Below, piece by piece: positions 8,876 to 19,765 of a stretch of DNA of 64,000 nt. Origin of the DNA: Musicola paradisiaca NCPPB 2511 (GTDB lineage: Bacteria > Pseudomonadota > Gammaproteobacteria > Enterobacterales > Enterobacteriaceae); contig NZ_CM001857.1 of assembly GCF_000400505.1 (NCBI RefSeq), forward strand, positions 195,824 to 259,823. Reading direction: 5' to 3'. Below the pieces are notes generated by a model that did not search any database, had not been told where the DNA came from, and saw only the letters and a program-made list of their open reading frames with translations. Every line of letters begins with the position of its first letter. The first letter of the stretch is position 1. Both the position numbers and the translations under genes were made by a program.

Positions 8876-11143
8876 ATGGCAATTTTAAATCATACTCTCG
8901 GTTTTCCTCGTGTTGGTCTGCGGCGCGAGCTGAAAAAAGCACAGGAAAGCTATTGGGCAGGAAATGCCACTCAGGAAGAGTTGCTGGCCGTCGGTCGCGA
9001 ACTGCGCGCTCGTCATTGGCAGCAACAGCAGGCGGCGGGCGTGGATCTGCTGCCGGTGGGCGATTTCGCCTGGTACGATCACGTACTCACCACCAGCCTG
9101 CTGCTGGGCAACGTTCCGGCCCGTCATCAGAACGCGGATGGCTCCGTGAATCTGGATACGTTGTTCCGCATCGGCCGTGGCCGCGCACCGAGCGGCGAAC
9201 CGGCTGCCGCGGCGGAAATGACCAAATGGTTCAATACCAACTATCACTACATGGTGCCGGAATTCACCCAAGGCCAGCAGTTTTCGCTAACCTGGACGCA
9301 ACTGCTGGATGAAGTAGACGAAGCGCTGGCGCTGGGCCACAAGGTGAAGCCGGTGTTGTTGGGGCCGGTGACTTATTTGTGGCTGGGTAAAGTCAAAGGT
9401 GAGGCGTTCAATCGTCTGGAACTGCTCAATGCTATCCTGCCGGTGTATCAGCAGGTGCTGGCCGAACTGGCGAAACGCGGCATCGAGTGGGTGCAGATTG
9501 ACGAGCCGTTACTGGCGCTGGAACTGGACGCCGAATGGAAAGCCGCCTTCAAGCCGGCTTACGACGCGCTGCAAGGGCAGGTGAAACTGTTGCTGACGAC
9601 CTATTTCGACAGCATCGGCCAGAATCTGGACGTGATCACAACGCTGCCGGTACAGGGGTTACATGTCGATCTGGTGCACGGCAAAGACGACGCCACGGCG
9701 TTGAACGCACAACTTCCTGCCGATTGGGTCTTGTCGCTGGGCGTGATCAACGGCCGTAACGTATGGCGCGCCGACCTGGCGAGCTGGTTCGAGCGTCTGC
9801 AACCGTTGCTGGGCAAGCGCACGCTGTGGCTGGCCAGCTCTTGTTCGCTGCTGCACAGCCCGATCGATCTCAGCGTCGAGACCCGTCTGGACGAAGAGGT
9901 GAAGAGCTGGTTCGCTTTCGCCATTCAGAAATGCCAGGAGTTGGCGTTGTTGACCCGTGCGTTGAACGACGGTAACGGCGACGAGCTGGTGGCGTATAGC
10001 GCGCCGATCCGCGCCCGTCGCACGTCTGCCCGCGTTAACAACCCAGCGGTGGCGAAGCGTCTGGCGGCGATCACCGCTCAGGACAGCCTGCGTCAGAACC
10101 CGTACCTGGTACGCGCCGACGCCCAGCGGGCGCGTTTCAACCTGCCGGCCTGGCCGACCACCACTATCGGTTCATTCCCGCAGACCACCGAAATCCGTAG
10201 CCTGCGCCTGGATTTCAAACAAGGGCGTCTGGACAGCCAGAATTACCGCGTCGGCATCGCCGAGCACATCAAACAGGCGATTGTGGAACAGGAACGTCTG
10301 GGGCTGGACGTACTGGTGCACGGCGAAGCCGAACGTAACGACATGGTGGAGTATTTCGGCGAGCATCTGGACGGTTTCGTGTTCACCCAGAACGGCTGGG
10401 TACAGAGCTACGGTTCCCGTTGCGTGAAACCGCCGGTGGTGATTGGCGACATCAGCCGCCCGGAGCCGATCACGGTCGAGTGGGCGAAATATGCCCAGTC
10501 GCTGACCGACAAGCCGGTGAAAGGCATGCTGACCGGCCCGGTCACTATTCTGTGCTGGTCGTTCCCACGCGAAGACGTCAGCCGCGAAACCATCGCCAAG
10601 CAGATTGCACTGGCGCTGCGCGACGAGGTGGCGGATCTGGAGCAGGCTGGCATCGGCATTATCCAGATTGACGAACCGGCGCTGCGTGAAGGTTTGCCGC
10701 TGCACCGCTCCGATTGGGCTGCGTATCTGGCGTGGGCTGTTGATGCGTTCCGCCTGAATGCGGCGGTAGCGAAAGACGACACGCAGATCCACACCCACAT
10801 GTGCTATTGCGAATTCAACGACATCATGGATTCCATTGCGGCGCTGGATGCGGACGTGATCACCATCGAAACCTCCCGTTCCGATATGGAACTGCTGGAA
10901 TCATTCGAAGAGTTCGAGTACCCGAATGAAATCGGCCCCGGCGTATACGACATTCATTCGCCGAACGTGCCGAGCGTGGCGTGGATCGAAGCGCTGCTGC
11001 GTAAAGCGGCTCAGCGTATTCCAGCCGAGCGTTTGTGGGTCAACCCGGACTGCGGCCTGAAAACCCGCGGCTGGCCGGAGACCCGTCAGTCACTCGCCAA
11101 CATGGTGCAGGCCGCCAAACAGCTGCGTGAAACCACACGCTGA
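8876..11143 (+). CDS. metE: Cobalamin-independent methionine synthase
   Basis: 755 residues, about the family length (753 in E. coli). Two fused barrels: the N-terminal half begins [22 protein letters not shown], the C-terminal half carries the zinc site. His641, Cys643, Glu665 and Cys726 fall at exactly the E. coli numbering ([25 protein letters not shown]). The enzyme transfers the methyl group of 5-methyltetrahydropteroyl-triglutamate to homocysteine, the last step of methionine synthesis without B12. It is monocistronic and ends at a strong intrinsic terminator. Confidence 0.99.
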   Translation: MAILNHTLGFPRVGLRRELKKAQESYWAGNATQEELLAVGRELRARHWQQQQAAGVDLLPVGDFAWYDHVLTTSLLLGNVPARHQNADGSVNLDTLFRIGRGRAPSGEPAAAAEMTKWFNTNYHYMVPEFTQGQQFSLTWTQLLDEVDEALALGHKVKPVLLGPVTYLWLGKVKGEAFNRLELLNAILPVYQQVLAELAKRGIEWVQIDEPLLALELDAEWKAAFKPAYDALQGQVKLLLTTYFDSIGQNLDVITTLPVQGLHVDLVHGKDDATALNAQLPADWVLSLGVINGRNVWRADLASWFERLQPLLGKRTLWLASSCSLLHSPIDLSVETRLDEEVKSWFAFAIQKCQELALLTRALNDGNGDELVAYSAPIRARRTSARVNNPAVAKRLAAITAQDSLRQNPYLVRADAQRARFNLPAWPTTTIGSFPQTTEIRSLRLDFKQGRLDSQNYRVGIAEHIKQAIVEQERLGLDVLVHGEAERNDMVEYFGEHLDGFVFTQNGWVQSYGSRCVKPPVVIGDISRPEPITVEWAKYAQSLTDKPVKGMLTGPVTILCWSFPREDVSRETIAKQIALALRDEVADLEQAGIGIIQIDEPALREGLPLHRSDWAAYLAWAVDAFRLNAAVAKDDTQIHTHMCYCEFNDIMDSIAALDADVITIETSRSDMELLESFEEFEYPNEIGPGVYDIHSPNVPSVAWIEALLRKAAQRIPAERLWVNPDCGLKTRGWPETRQSLANMVQAAKQLRETTR

Positions 11144-11251
11144 ACCACCGAAACAGGTGATGGGGAATGGCGCAAAGGATGACAGGATGTGCGTGAACCA
11201 CAGGATGTGACGCTCAGGGCCGGGGCGTTCCTCATCACCGCCGCATATGAC

Positions 11252-11278
11252 AAGGGGAGACGCTATCTCCCCTTTTTC
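11252..11278 (+). terminator. Intrinsic terminator after metE
   Basis: Stem aaggggaga / tctccccttt with a 6-base loop followed by a T-rich run. It lies between convergent metE and dlhH, 26 bp from the dlhH stop, and the A-run on its left side means it can serve both strands. Confidence 0.85.
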
Positions 11279-11303
11279 TTTTCGGGTTTACCTGTATGAA
11301 TGA

Positions 11304-12131
11304 TTACGCTACGCCGTGTTGAGCGAACCAGTCCAGCATACGTTGCCAGCCATCTTTGGCGGAGGCTTCGTGATAGGACGGGCGATAGTCGGCATAGAAG
11401 GCGTGTTCGGCCTGCGGGTAAACCACGATTTCCGCGTCGGCGTTGGCTGCGCGCAGTGCCTGTCGCATGATGTCTACCTGTTCCAGCGGAATACCCGCGT
11501 CCTGGCCGCCGTACAACCCTAGCACCGGCGCTATCAGCGATGTGGCGATATCCACCGGATGCGTCGGGCTGGTCAGGGTTTTGGCGCCGGTCAGTCGGCC
11601 GTACCAGGCGACGGCCGCTTTCAATTGCGGGTTGTGCGCGGCGTATAGCCAACTGATGCGGCCGCCCCAGCAGAAGCCGGTGATGGCCAACCGGGAGGCG
11701 TCGCCCCCCTGACGAATTGCCCAGTGAGTGGCGTGATCCAGGTCGGACAGCACTTGCGTATCCGGCACGGTACTCACCAGCTCCGCCATCAGGGTGGGGA
11801 TGTCGTGATATTGCTGCGGATCGCCCTGACGAAAATAGAGCTCGGGCGCGATGGCCAGATAGCCCAGTTTGGCCAGACGGCGGCAGATATCGCGAATGTG
11901 CTCGTGGACGCCGAAAATTTCCTGTACCACCAGTACAATCGGCAATGCGCCCGCTTCTTCGCGCGGCATGGCGATGTAAGCCGGCAGTTCGTCGCCTTGG
12001 GAGGGGATAGTGGTTTCCCCCACGATAAGCCCGCTGGTGTCGGTGGTAATGGTAGAGGACGCCAGCGGGATTACTGCGGGAGAGAATCCCCGGTCAGTTT
12101 CTCTAAGGCGCAATAATTCATCTGTTTTCAT
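11304..12131 (-). CDS. dlhH: Dienelactone hydrolase family protein (YsgA)
   Basis: 275 residues of the alpha/beta-hydrolase fold. The nucleophile is the Cys of GFCWGGR (about residue 140), with the Asp in [10 protein letters not shown] and the His in [12 protein letters not shown] completing the Cys-Asp-His triad typical of dienelactone hydrolases. It is the counterpart of E. coli YsgA, also located between metE and udp; the natural substrate is not known. The ATG at 12131 is divergent from udp with a 290-bp shared control region. Confidence 0.92.
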   Translation of the reverse strand: MKTDELLRLRETDRGFSPAVIPLASSTITTDTSGLIVGETTIPSQGDELPAYIAMPREEAGALPIVLVVQEIFGVHEHIRDICRRLAKLGYLAIAPELYFRQGDPQQYHDIPTLMAELVSTVPDTQVLSDLDHATHWAIRQGGDASRLAITGFCWGGRISWLYAAHNPQLKAAVAWYGRLTGAKTLTSPTHPVDIATSLIAPVLGLYGGQDAGIPLEQVDIMRQALRAANADAEIVVYPQAEHAFYADYRPSYHEASAKDGWQRMLDWFAQHGVA

Positions 12132-12292
12132 GGCGCTATCCTTAAGTGTGAATCGGCTGATGCGGGCCCGGCCCGGGGCGATAGTTAAGTAATGGTAGAA
12201 AACCTGCCCGGCATGTGCGCGGCGGCGTACAGAAATGTACAGACCTTGTCATAGCGTGTTTGACTACATAATGGGCATATTAGCGTTTATTT

Positions 12293-12308
12293 TGTGACTA
12301 ATATCACG
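12293..12308. promoter_or_regulatory. CRP site upstream of udp
   Basis: TGTGA-CTAATA-TCACG matches the CRP consensus TGTGA-N6-TCACA with one mismatch and correct spacing. It is 114 bp upstream of the udp start. In E. coli udp is activated by CRP and repressed by CytR, which acts with bound CRP; that control is likely retained. Confidence 0.85.
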
Positions 12309-12421
12309 TTTTTGTTGTAATGATAAATCCGTTACTTTTCAATGAATGATGGAGTTCACTAAAAATCGAGGGGTTCTGCGCTAGGATCCTGGCGTACCCT
12401 ATAGCCTACTGGGAGGTTGCT

Positions 12422-13180
12422 ATGTCTGATGTGTTTCACCTCGGTTTAACAAAAAATGATTTACAGGGGGCGACGCTGGCGATTGTTCCTGGCGATCCGG
12501 CTCGGGTGGAGAAAATTGCCCGGCTGATGGATAACCCGGTTTTTCTGGCTTCGCATCGGGAATTCACGTCCTGGCGCGCCGAGTTGGCCGGTAAAGCGGT
12601 GATTGTCTGTTCCACCGGCATTGGCGGGCCTTCGACATCGATTGCCGTGGAGGAGCTGGCGCAGCTTGGCGTGCGCACGTTTCTGCGAGTCGGCACCACC
12701 GGCGCCATTCAGCCGCATATTGCGGTAGGGGATGTACTGGTGACTACCGCCGCCGTGCGTCTTGACGGCGCCAGCCTGCATTTTGCGCCGCTGGAGTACC
12801 CCGCTGTGGCGGATTTCGCCTGTACGTCTGCGCTGGTCGACGCCGCCAAAGAAGCCGGCACAACGCTGCATGTCGGCGTGACGGCCTCTTCTGATACGTT
12901 TTATCCGGGCCAGGAGCGTTACGATACTTACTCCGGCCGGGTCGTGCGTCGTTTTCAGGGCTCCATGGCGGAATGGCAGAGCATGGGCGTGCTGAATTAT
13001 GAAATGGAATCCGCGACGTTGCTGACCATGTGCGCCAGCCAGGGGCTATACGCCGGGATGGTGGCCGGGGTGATCGTCAACCGCACTCAGCAGGAAATTC
13101 CTGATGCCGCCACCATGAAACAGGCGGAGAGTATCTCGGTTAGCGTCGTGCTGGCGGCGGCGCGTAAATTGCTGGCCTGA
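12422..13180 (+). CDS. udp: Uridine phosphorylase
   Basis: 252 residues (E. coli 253) with the phosphorylase motifs [42 protein letters not shown] and [13 protein letters not shown]. The hexameric enzyme splits uridine with phosphate to uracil and ribose-1-phosphate for pyrimidine salvage. The ribosome site GGGAGG precedes the ATG by 7 bases. In E. coli rmuC and ubiEJB follow; here a terminator and unrelated genes follow, marking a rearrangement point. Confidence 0.98.
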   Translation: MSDVFHLGLTKNDLQGATLAIVPGDPARVEKIARLMDNPVFLASHREFTSWRAELAGKAVIVCSTGIGGPSTSIAVEELAQLGVRTFLRVGTTGAIQPHIAVGDVLVTTAAVRLDGASLHFAPLEYPAVADFACTSALVDAAKEAGTTLHVGVTASSDTFYPGQERYDTYSGRVVRRFQGSMAEWQSMGVLNYEMESATLLTMCASQGLYAGMVAGVIVNRTQQEIPDAATMKQAESISVSVVLAAARKLLA

Positions 13181-13188
13181 TGGCTACA

Positions 13189-13213
13189 GGGCCGGGCGTG
13201 CCCGGCCCGATTT
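13189..13213 (+). terminator. Intrinsic terminator after udp
   Basis: An 8-bp GC stem (gggccggg / cccggccc, 4-base loop) nine bases past the udp stop, followed by gattt. The stem is strong and the T-run weak. Confidence 0.7.
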
Positions 13214-13324
13214 GCTTCCCCGTCAGAACAGTACGACAGGTGTCCCGAGCTCCGGACTTCATGCTGCCTTAATAGAATTATCAGATAGTTTCAGACTCTA
13301 TTTCGACGTATTTCAGGGAACGCT

Positions 13325-14107
13325 ATGACTGCATCTTCATTTCATCATCCTTCATTACTGCCGCTGGACGGCGGCGTCAATTTTCGCGACCTGGGCGGTA
13401 TTCTTGTTTCCGACGGGCGGCGCGTGCGTTCCGGCAAACTGTTTCGTTCGGGGGCGCTGGATCTGTTGAGTGATACCGATTGCGACCATCTGGCTCGTGT
13501 ACCTGTTGCCCATATCGTGGATTATCGTGACGAAAACGAAGCGGCGCTGCGGCCCGATCGCCTGTGGGACGGCGCCCGTTACCATCAGGTGCCTGCTAAC
13601 CCGTTGCGGCATGAAATCACGGCTAATCTGGAGTCGCTCGGTTCGGAAAAACTGGAAGCGTTCGATTCTCGCGCTTTTATGCTGGAGCTGTATCGTCGTC
13701 TGCCGTTCGGCAACCCAGCGTATCAGCATCTGGTGGCGCTGCTGCGGCAACCGGACGACGGCGCGCTGGTGCAACATTGCGCGGTGGGCAAGGATCGCAC
13801 CGGTATCGGCTCGGCGCTGGTGCTGTTCGCGTTGGGTGCCGACGAACAGACCGTGATGGAAGATTATCTGTTGACGGAACGCACACTGACGCCGTTCCGC
13901 CGCCAACTGCTGGAAGACCTGGCCGCCAGCCTGAGCGAAAAGGCGCTACGGCGTTTTGACTTTGTGCTTTCCGCGCGGGAAGAGTTCCTGTCGATGGCGT
14001 TGCACACCATGCGTGAGCGCTATGGGTCGGTAGACGGCTGGTTGACGCAGGAGTTCGGGTTGGATGCGGGCGCCCGTGATGCGCTCAAAGCAAAATATCT
14101 GGAATAA
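13325..14107 (+). CDS. Tyrosine phosphatase family protein (Y_phosphatase3 type)
   Basis: 260 residues. The signature HCAVGKDRTG (about 154-163) is the Cys-X5-Arg phosphate loop of protein-tyrosine and dual-specificity phosphatases, and GGVNFRDLGG near the N-terminus is characteristic of the Y_phosphatase3 family, some of whose members also act on phosphoinositides. The Asp of VDYRDENE may be part of the active site. There is no signal peptide. It stands alone after udp, is preceded by CAGGGAACGCT and is not part of a known pathway here. Substrate unknown. Confidence 0.85.
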   Translation: MTASSFHHPSLLPLDGGVNFRDLGGILVSDGRRVRSGKLFRSGALDLLSDTDCDHLARVPVAHIVDYRDENEAALRPDRLWDGARYHQVPANPLRHEITANLESLGSEKLEAFDSRAFMLELYRRLPFGNPAYQHLVALLRQPDDGALVQHCAVGKDRTGIGSALVLFALGADEQTVMEDYLLTERTLTPFRRQLLEDLAASLSEKALRRFDFVLSAREEFLSMALHTMRERYGSVDGWLTQEFGLDAGARDALKAKYLE

Positions 14108-14570
14108 CGCCTCGTCCCCACCCCAGCGGCCCGTTAGGGCGCATTATCTGCGTCGGTTTGCTCGCTTTCCGCCAGTTCCGCCAATGTCAGCGGTTTGCGC
14201 GGAAAACGCGGATGGGCGTGCCCGGCGGCGGATACCCCTTTCATCTCGCGGTTTCGCCGGCGAGGATCCTGCATGATGTCGATTGCGGTGGTTTAATCGC
14301 GAAGACTCTTCGGACGCGCTGGTTTTGTCCGGATCAAAGACGAGGTTGTCGCAGCCCGATTATCTCAGCGACGTCTAGCGATTTTATTGGTTGCTCTTCT
14401 CTGCCGAAGACGGAGTCGCCTTTTGGAGAGTGGCGTTTGGGGGATGGAAAGCGTAGACATTGTGTGTTGTACCGGTTGGCGCCGTTTCTCTTGCATAGCG
14501 AGGATGCGGCCGACCCGTGTTGTATTGCGGGAATGAGCGATATACACCGTTAGGAATGAAAGGAGTGTCG
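14108..14570. other. Intergenic region after the tyrosine phosphatase gene (463 bp)
   Basis: No credible gene. Open frames on the plus strand (for example 14158-14553) lack a ribosome site and protein-like composition. A possible remnant region at a synteny break; an AAAGGAG ribosome site at its end belongs to the next gene. Confidence 0.5.
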
Positions 14571-15053
14571 ATGAACGTTGATACCGATAACCGTTATGCC
14601 AGTTTGAGTGCGTTTTCTTCATTATCTCCCGCCGATGCGGGCGACAGCGCGTTTTCCTCCACGTTGCGCACCGCGCTTGCCAGTGCCGGGCTTGACAGTA
14701 CCGGCCAAGATGTCGACGTGAAGCAGATTGATTTTTCCAACATGACGCGAGATGAGCTGAAAGATTGGATTAACGACAAATTGCAAAGCGGTGAAATGAC
14801 GTTCGACGAGAGCACGACGTTCGTATCGATGACGGTGAATGGACTGTCTGCTGCGGGCAACGGCATTAATAACAATAACGCCGAGGGTACGTTTAATTAC
14901 CGACAGATGATCCAAGACGGGCTCGACAACGCGCTGAGTCATGGCGATCAGGCATCCGTCGCCAGTCTGCAATCCGTGCTGAGTATCATGCAGCGCTATC
15001 AGGGCGAACAAACCGACCCGTATTCGCAGTCCGGCGTTGATATCACGGCATGA
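14571..15053 (+). CDS. Unknown small acidic protein
   Basis: 160 residues from the ATG at 14571, which has a clear AAAGGAG ribosome site; a longer in-frame start at 14517 has none. I do not recognise it. It has no cysteine, is rich in Ser, Asp and Asn, has a low-complexity Ser/Ala start (SLSAFSSLSPADAGDSAFSS), a helical DELKDWINDKLQSGEMTFDES segment with an EF-hand-like acidic pattern, an Asn run (GNGINNNNAEG) and a C-terminal amphipathic helix. No signal peptide or membrane segment. The Ser-rich, cysteine-free composition resembles secreted or structural accessory proteins, but this is only an impression. Confidence 0.7.
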   Translation: MNVDTDNRYASLSAFSSLSPADAGDSAFSSTLRTALASAGLDSTGQDVDVKQIDFSNMTRDELKDWINDKLQSGEMTFDESTTFVSMTVNGLSAAGNGINNNNAEGTFNYRQMIQDGLDNALSHGDQASVASLQSVLSIMQRYQGEQTDPYSQSGVDITA

Positions 15054-15069
15054 ACTGCTGAGTGGAAAA

Positions 15070-15098
15070 CAAACCGGGAGGCATTGGCTCCCGGTTTG
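15070..15098. terminator. Bidirectional terminator between the unknown gene and ppc
   Basis: A 10-bp perfect stem (aaaccgggag or aaccgggag with ctcccggttt) and 8-base loop lies in the 71-bp convergent gap. T-rich bases follow on the minus strand (gtttgtttt), suited to ending ppc; on the plus strand tttgtcg follows. Confidence 0.8.
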
Positions 15099-15124
15099 TC
15101 GTGACAGACGATGCAAGCCGCCTG

Positions 15125-17767
15125 TCAGCCGGTGTTGCGCATTCCGGCGGCCACGCCGGCGATCGTGACCATCAGCGCCTGTTCCACCTGCGGATCCAAC
15201 GTGTCCTGTTGACGCGAACGGTGCAACAGTTCCGCCTGTAGCACGTTGAGCGGGTCGGTATAGACGTTACGCAACGCGATGGATTCAGCGATCCACGGCA
15301 GGTCGGCCATCAGATGGTCGTCGTTGGAAATGGTCAGCACTGCTTTGATGTCTTTTTCCAATTGTTCGCGCAGCTGTTGGCCCAGCGGCCACAGTGTTTC
15401 ATCCACCAGTCGCTGATCGTAATACTCCGCCAGCCACAGGTCGGCTTTGGCGAATACCATTTCCAGCATGCCGATACGGGTGGAGAAGAACGGCCAGTCG
15501 CGGCACATGGTTTCCAGCTGATCCTGATGACCGTCGTCGATCACCTTTTGCAACGCCGCGCCGGCGCCAAGCCAGGCGGGCAGCATCAGGCGGTTTTGGG
15601 TCCAGGCGAAGATCCACGGAATGGCGCGCAGGCTTTCCACGCCGCCGTTGGGGCGACGTTTGGCCGGACGCGAACCCAGCGGCAGTTTGCCCAGCTCCAG
15701 CTCCGGCGTTGCTGCGCGGAAATAAGGGACGAAGCCGGGGTTTTCACGCACGTAGCCGCGGTACATATCGCAGGAAATGCGCGACAGCTCGTCCATGATG
15801 TGATGCCACTCCTGTTTCGGTTCCGGCGGCGGCAGCAGGTTGGCTTCCAGAATCGCCGAGGTATAGAGCGACAAACTGCTGATGGTGACTTCCGGCAGGC
15901 CGAACTTGAAGCGGATCATTTCGCCCTGTTCGGTGACGCGCAACCCGCCTTTCAGGCTGCCTGGCGGTTGGGAGAGCAACGCGGCGTGTGCGGGAGCCCC
16001 CCCACGGCCGATCGAACCGCCGCGGCCGTGAAACAAGGTCAGGGCGATGCCGAATTTATCGCAGGTTTTGATCAGCGCGTCCTGCGCACGGTACTGCGCC
16101 CAGGAGGCGGCCATCACGCCGGCGTCTTTGGCGGAGTCGGAATAACCGATCATCACCATCTGACGACCCTGGATGAAGCCGCGATACCAGTCGATATTCA
16201 GCAACTGCGTCATCACGCTGTCGGCGTTGTTGAGGTCGTCGAGGGTTTCGAACAGCGGCGCTACCGGCAGTGCGTAAGGGCAACCGGCTTCTTTCAGCAA
16301 CAGATGAACCGCCAGCACATCGGACGGCGTGCGCGCCATGGAAATGACGTAGGAGGCAATGGCATCGCGCGGCGTTTCGGCGATCACCTGGCAGGTTTCC
16401 AGCACTTCGCGGGTTTCGGCGCTGGGTTCCCATTGACGCGGCAGTAGCGGACGTTTGGAATTCAGTTCGCGGATCAGGAACGCCTGTTTGTCGGATTCCG
16501 ACCAGTTCTCATAATCACCCAACCCCAGATAGCGAGTGATTTCCGCGATGGCTTCGGTATGGCGGGTACTTTCCTGACGCACATCAATACGAACCAGCGG
16601 GACGCCGAAGCAACGCACACGGCGCAGCGTATCGAGCAATTGACCGTCGGCGATGATGCCCATGCCGCAGGCGTGCAGCGACTGATAACAGGCGTACAAC
16701 GGCTCCCACAGTTGCTGGTTATGGGTGATCAGATCTTTCGGCGGCGCAGCGGCTTCACCTTTCACCTGCGCGGTGAGATACGTCAGTGTTTCTCTGAGCT
16801 GGGCGCGTAGGTGTTTCATCACGACCCGGTACGGTTCCTGCTCTTCTTCTCCGCATCCTAACCACTGCCGAAACGCCGGCGTACATTGCGTCATCGACAA
16901 TTCGGACACCAGTACCTGGATATCACGCAGGAACAGGTCGGCGGCTTTCCAGCGACTCAACAGCAGTACGTGGCGGGTAATCTCCGACGTCACGTTCGGG
17001 TTGCCGTCGCGATCGCCGCCCATCCAGGAGGTAAAGCGTACCGGCACCGACTCCACCGGCAGACGGAAGCCGAAAGCGTTTTCCAACTGTTCGTCCAGTT
17101 CGCGCAGAAATGCGGGCACGCCGTCCCACAGGCTGTTTTCCACTACGGCGAAGCCCCAACGGGCTTCATCCACCGGCGTTGGACGATCCCGACGGATTTC
17201 GTCGGTATGCCAATATTGAGCGATCAGCTGGCGCAGACGGCGCATGATCTGGTGACGCTCGTAATCGGCCAGATCGTTGTGGTCGAGCTGGCTGAGGCAG
17301 GTATTGACCTCAACCAGCTTGTGAATCAGGGTTCGACGGGTAATTTCCGTTGGGTGTGCGGTCAGCACCAGTTCGATAGAGAGAGATTCCACCGCTTCGC
17401 GGATGGCGCTGTCGCTCAGGTTATCGCGGCTTTTCAGGCTGCGGAATGCATCGGCCAGCATCCCAGGGTTGCCGGCGGCTTCGCCATGCGGAGAGATGCT
17501 GTGATATTGCTCGGCGGTATTGGTCAGGTTGAGGAATTGACTGAAAGCGCGGGCGACAGGCAGTAGCTCGTCGTTGGACAGGTTCTGCAGGGTAGTCAGC
17601 AGTTCCTGACGATGTTTTTCACTGCCGGCGCGGGACGCTTTGGACAGTTTTCGAATCGTTTCAACACGATCAAGAATGTTTTCACCCAATGCATCCTTGA
17701 TGGTATCTCCGAGCAATTTGCCAAGCATACTGACGTTGCTTCGCATTGCGGAATATTTTTCATTCAT
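15125..17767 (-). CDS. ppc: Phosphoenolpyruvate carboxylase
   Basis: 880 residues from the ATG at 17767 ([20 protein letters not shown]); an upstream in-frame extension of 85 residues has no family match. Active-site motifs are visible: [57 protein letters not shown] and the C-terminal [20 protein letters not shown]. The tetramer makes oxaloacetate from PEP and bicarbonate, replenishing the TCA cycle. In E. coli ppc lies next to argE; here a 3.7-kb island separates them. Confidence 0.99.
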   Translation of the reverse strand: MNEKYSAMRSNVSMLGKLLGDTIKDALGENILDRVETIRKLSKASRAGSEKHRQELLTTLQNLSNDELLPVARAFSQFLNLTNTAEQYHSISPHGEAAGNPGMLADAFRSLKSRDNLSDSAIREAVESLSIELVLTAHPTEITRRTLIHKLVEVNTCLSQLDHNDLADYERHQIMRRLRQLIAQYWHTDEIRRDRPTPVDEARWGFAVVENSLWDGVPAFLRELDEQLENAFGFRLPVESVPVRFTSWMGGDRDGNPNVTSEITRHVLLLSRWKAADLFLRDIQVLVSELSMTQCTPAFRQWLGCGEEEQEPYRVVMKHLRAQLRETLTYLTAQVKGEAAAPPKDLITHNQQLWEPLYACYQSLHACGMGIIADGQLLDTLRRVRCFGVPLVRIDVRQESTRHTEAIAEITRYLGLGDYENWSESDKQAFLIRELNSKRPLLPRQWEPSAETREVLETCQVIAETPRDAIASYVISMARTPSDVLAVHLLLKEAGCPYALPVAPLFETLDDLNNADSVMTQLLNIDWYRGFIQGRQMVMIGYSDSAKDAGVMAASWAQYRAQDALIKTCDKFGIALTLFHGRGGSIGRGGAPAHAALLSQPPGSLKGGLRVTEQGEMIRFKFGLPEVTISSLSLYTSAILEANLLPPPEPKQEWHHIMDELSRISCDMYRGYVRENPGFVPYFRAATPELELGKLPLGSRPAKRRPNGGVESLRAIPWIFAWTQNRLMLPAWLGAGAALQKVIDDGHQDQLETMCRDWPFFSTRIGMLEMVFAKADLWLAEYYDQRLVDETLWPLGQQLREQLEKDIKAVLTISNDDHLMADLPWIAESIALRNVYTDPLNVLQAELLHRSRQQDTLDPQVEQALMVTIAGVAAGMRNTG

Positions 17768-18083
17768 AGTAACCCTGACCCATTTCTCTCTATTCTGTAA
17801 GTTTTTTACACCACACAAAATATGTGGATACTGGTGATTATCTAGCCACGACCTGCTCTGTTCGTCAATGAATGTGACAACATCTCCTCTGTTGTACCTG
17901 TTTAACAGGTGATAAAGCAATTTGTGAAATTTAATTACAAAAGCTTGTAGATAAGCACGGCTTATTTTATGCACGAAACGAGTAAGCAAACGAGGCGGGG
18001 ATACCATGTCATGTCGGTGCAAATTCAGTGGGGCGGGGAAAGCGTGTCCGGCGCGTCAGCAAGGATGCGCCGGATGGTAACGA
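17768..18083. other. Intergenic region upstream of ppc (316 bp)
   Basis: AT-rich near ppc and holding its promoter. A 15-bp perfect palindrome (acctgtttaacaggt, 17896-17910) is visible and could be a repressor site; no known regulator could be matched. At 18047-18074 a stem tccggcgc / gcgccgga is placed to terminate the PTS gene on the minus strand, although its T-run is poor. Confidence 0.55.
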
Positions 18084-19458
18084 TCAGCGGTTTTTCCTGA
18101 CGACCAGGCAATAAGACAGCGAAAAAGAAAGTATCAGGGAAATGAGGACGCCGCTAATGGCATAGATGAAGTAAGGGCCAATGTAGGCAGGCAAACTGAA
18201 TACGCTGGACAGGATGTATCCGAACAGCCGCACGCCGAAGAAAGCAATGAACGCGGATGCAACAGAGCTGGCAATCGTCGCGGACAAAAACGCTTTTTTA
18301 TATTTGGTGAGCACGCCAAACAGCGCCGGCTCGGTGATGCCCAAAAGCGCAGAAACCGCCGCAGACAGTACCACCGATTTATCCTGCCGTGTTTTTTCAT
18401 AGAAAGATAGCGAACGTTGCCCCGGCAATCGCCATATTGGCCATGCACATCATTGGCATCAACATGTCGTAGCCTTTTTCGGCAAAATTTTGTAATGCGA
18501 TAGGTGTCATGGCGTGATGCATGCCTGTCAGGATCGCCACCGGACGGATAGCGCCAACAACAAGGCCCGCGAGCACGGAGGAAAGGTCGAACAATCCCTG
18601 AATCAGCCAGGCGAGTCCTTTACCAAAGTGGATCCCCAATGGGCCGATGATCGTCAGTGAAACTAACGCGGTAATGAACAATGTCAGTGTTGGGGTAAAC
18701 ACCGTTTTGAGTACAGCAGGCATGATGCGATCGACCCCGCGATGGATATAGCTCAAGGCCAGCACGGAAAATATCACCGGTATGACGCTGGCTGAGTAGT
18801 TAAACACCGGTATGGGCAGCAGGCCGAGAAAATAGAAGGTGTCGGCGGCGTTCGGTGTTTTACTGGCCAGCGCTTTAGCCGCCTCAATGAGTGAGGGGTA
18901 CATCATGCAGGCGGCTATCGCCGCAGCCAAATATTCATTGGTTTTGAACATGCGAGCCGCAGAAATCGCCAGAAAGAAGGGCAGGAAATAAAACACGCCG
19001 CTGGCAATGAGGTCGATGATGATAACGGTGTCGGTCTTGGTGGAGATGATTTTCATGGCCAATAGACCTGCCAGCAGCCCTTTGATCATCCCGGCACCGG
19101 CAATAGCCGGTACAATTGGGCCAAATACACCGGAAACAGTATCCATGAACAGCGAAATGAGGCCTTTCTTTGATGCCGTATGGGAGGTCTTTTCCGTATT
19201 TTCAGCCGTGTTTTCTGACAGGCTTTGTGTCAGCGCCGCGTAGTATTCTGCGACTTGCGGGCCGATAATAATTTGAAACTGATCGTTCTGATATTGTGCG
19301 CCTAATATTCCAGGAAGCTTTTTTATAGCGTCGATATCTATTTTTTCTTCACGAAGAACATCAAAACGAAGCCGTGTCATGCAATGCCAGGACTTATTAA
19401 TATTTTCCGATCCACCAATCAGATTAATAATTGATTGGACGATTTTATTTTTCCCCAT
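18084..19458 (-). pseudogene. PTS EIIBC component, interrupted by a frameshift
   Basis: Start ATG at 19458 with GAGGA ribosome site. The EIIB domain has its phosphorylation Cys in SWHCMTRLRF (residue 26), followed by a multi-helix EIIC domain (SGVFGPIVPAIAGAGMIKGL.., GMHHAMTPIALQNF). At about 18412 the frame ends at TGA after GATFAIFL. The continuation EKTRQDKSVVLSAAVSALLGITEPALFGV is intact in the +1-shifted frame down to 18084. One extra base accounts for the break; repaired length is about 457 residues, normal for beta-glucoside/sucrose/trehalose-class EIIBC. No EIIA is attached. Either a recent null mutation or a sequence error. The sugar is unknown. Confidence 0.88.
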
Positions 19459-19765
19459 AAATAAATCCTCATTATCATTATTGTCAAAAACAACGGCTTT
19501 GATGATAGAGGGCTGTTTTATTAAAAACAAACCAATAAAATATGATGATTGTCTCATTTTCCCTTTTAATACGGGTGTTATGTGTTTTTTTTAAAATTGG
19601 TATGGTTTTTAATTAAAAAATAGTGGGTTTTTTAGACCAAAAAATAATACCTTTACAAGCCAAGGATAAATAAGTAAAAACATGTTATTCCACAGGGGTT
19701 CACGTCACGAAAAACGTGTTTTTACCATCAGTTATTTTGTTATCAATACCAGGAGATATGTTTCT
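19459..19765. promoter_or_regulatory. Divergent AT-rich control region of the PTS and dehydratase genes
   Basis: The 307-bp gap separates the minus-strand EIIBC start from the plus-strand dehydratase. It is far more AT-rich than its neighbours, with several A and T tracts (19590-19680). A loose inverted pair ttggtat (about 19597) / aataatacc (about 19645) could be an operator for the adjacent GntR/HutC-family regulator, but this is a guess. The AGGAGA ribosome site at 19751 belongs to the dehydratase. Confidence 0.5.

Noticed and set aside
14440-14500. HrpL-type promoter upstream of the unknown acidic protein
   Set aside because: No GGAACC and CCAC elements with 15-16 bp spacing are present.
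14158-14553. 131-codon frame before the unknown acidic protein
   Set aside because: No ribosome site and Arg/Cys-rich shadow composition.
18397-18428. Programmed frameshift at the A AAA AAC heptamer in the EIIBC gene
   Set aside because: The in-frame TGA stop comes before the heptamer, and the needed shift is +1, whereas this motif drives -1 shifts. There is no internal Shine-Dalgarno stimulator as in prfB.
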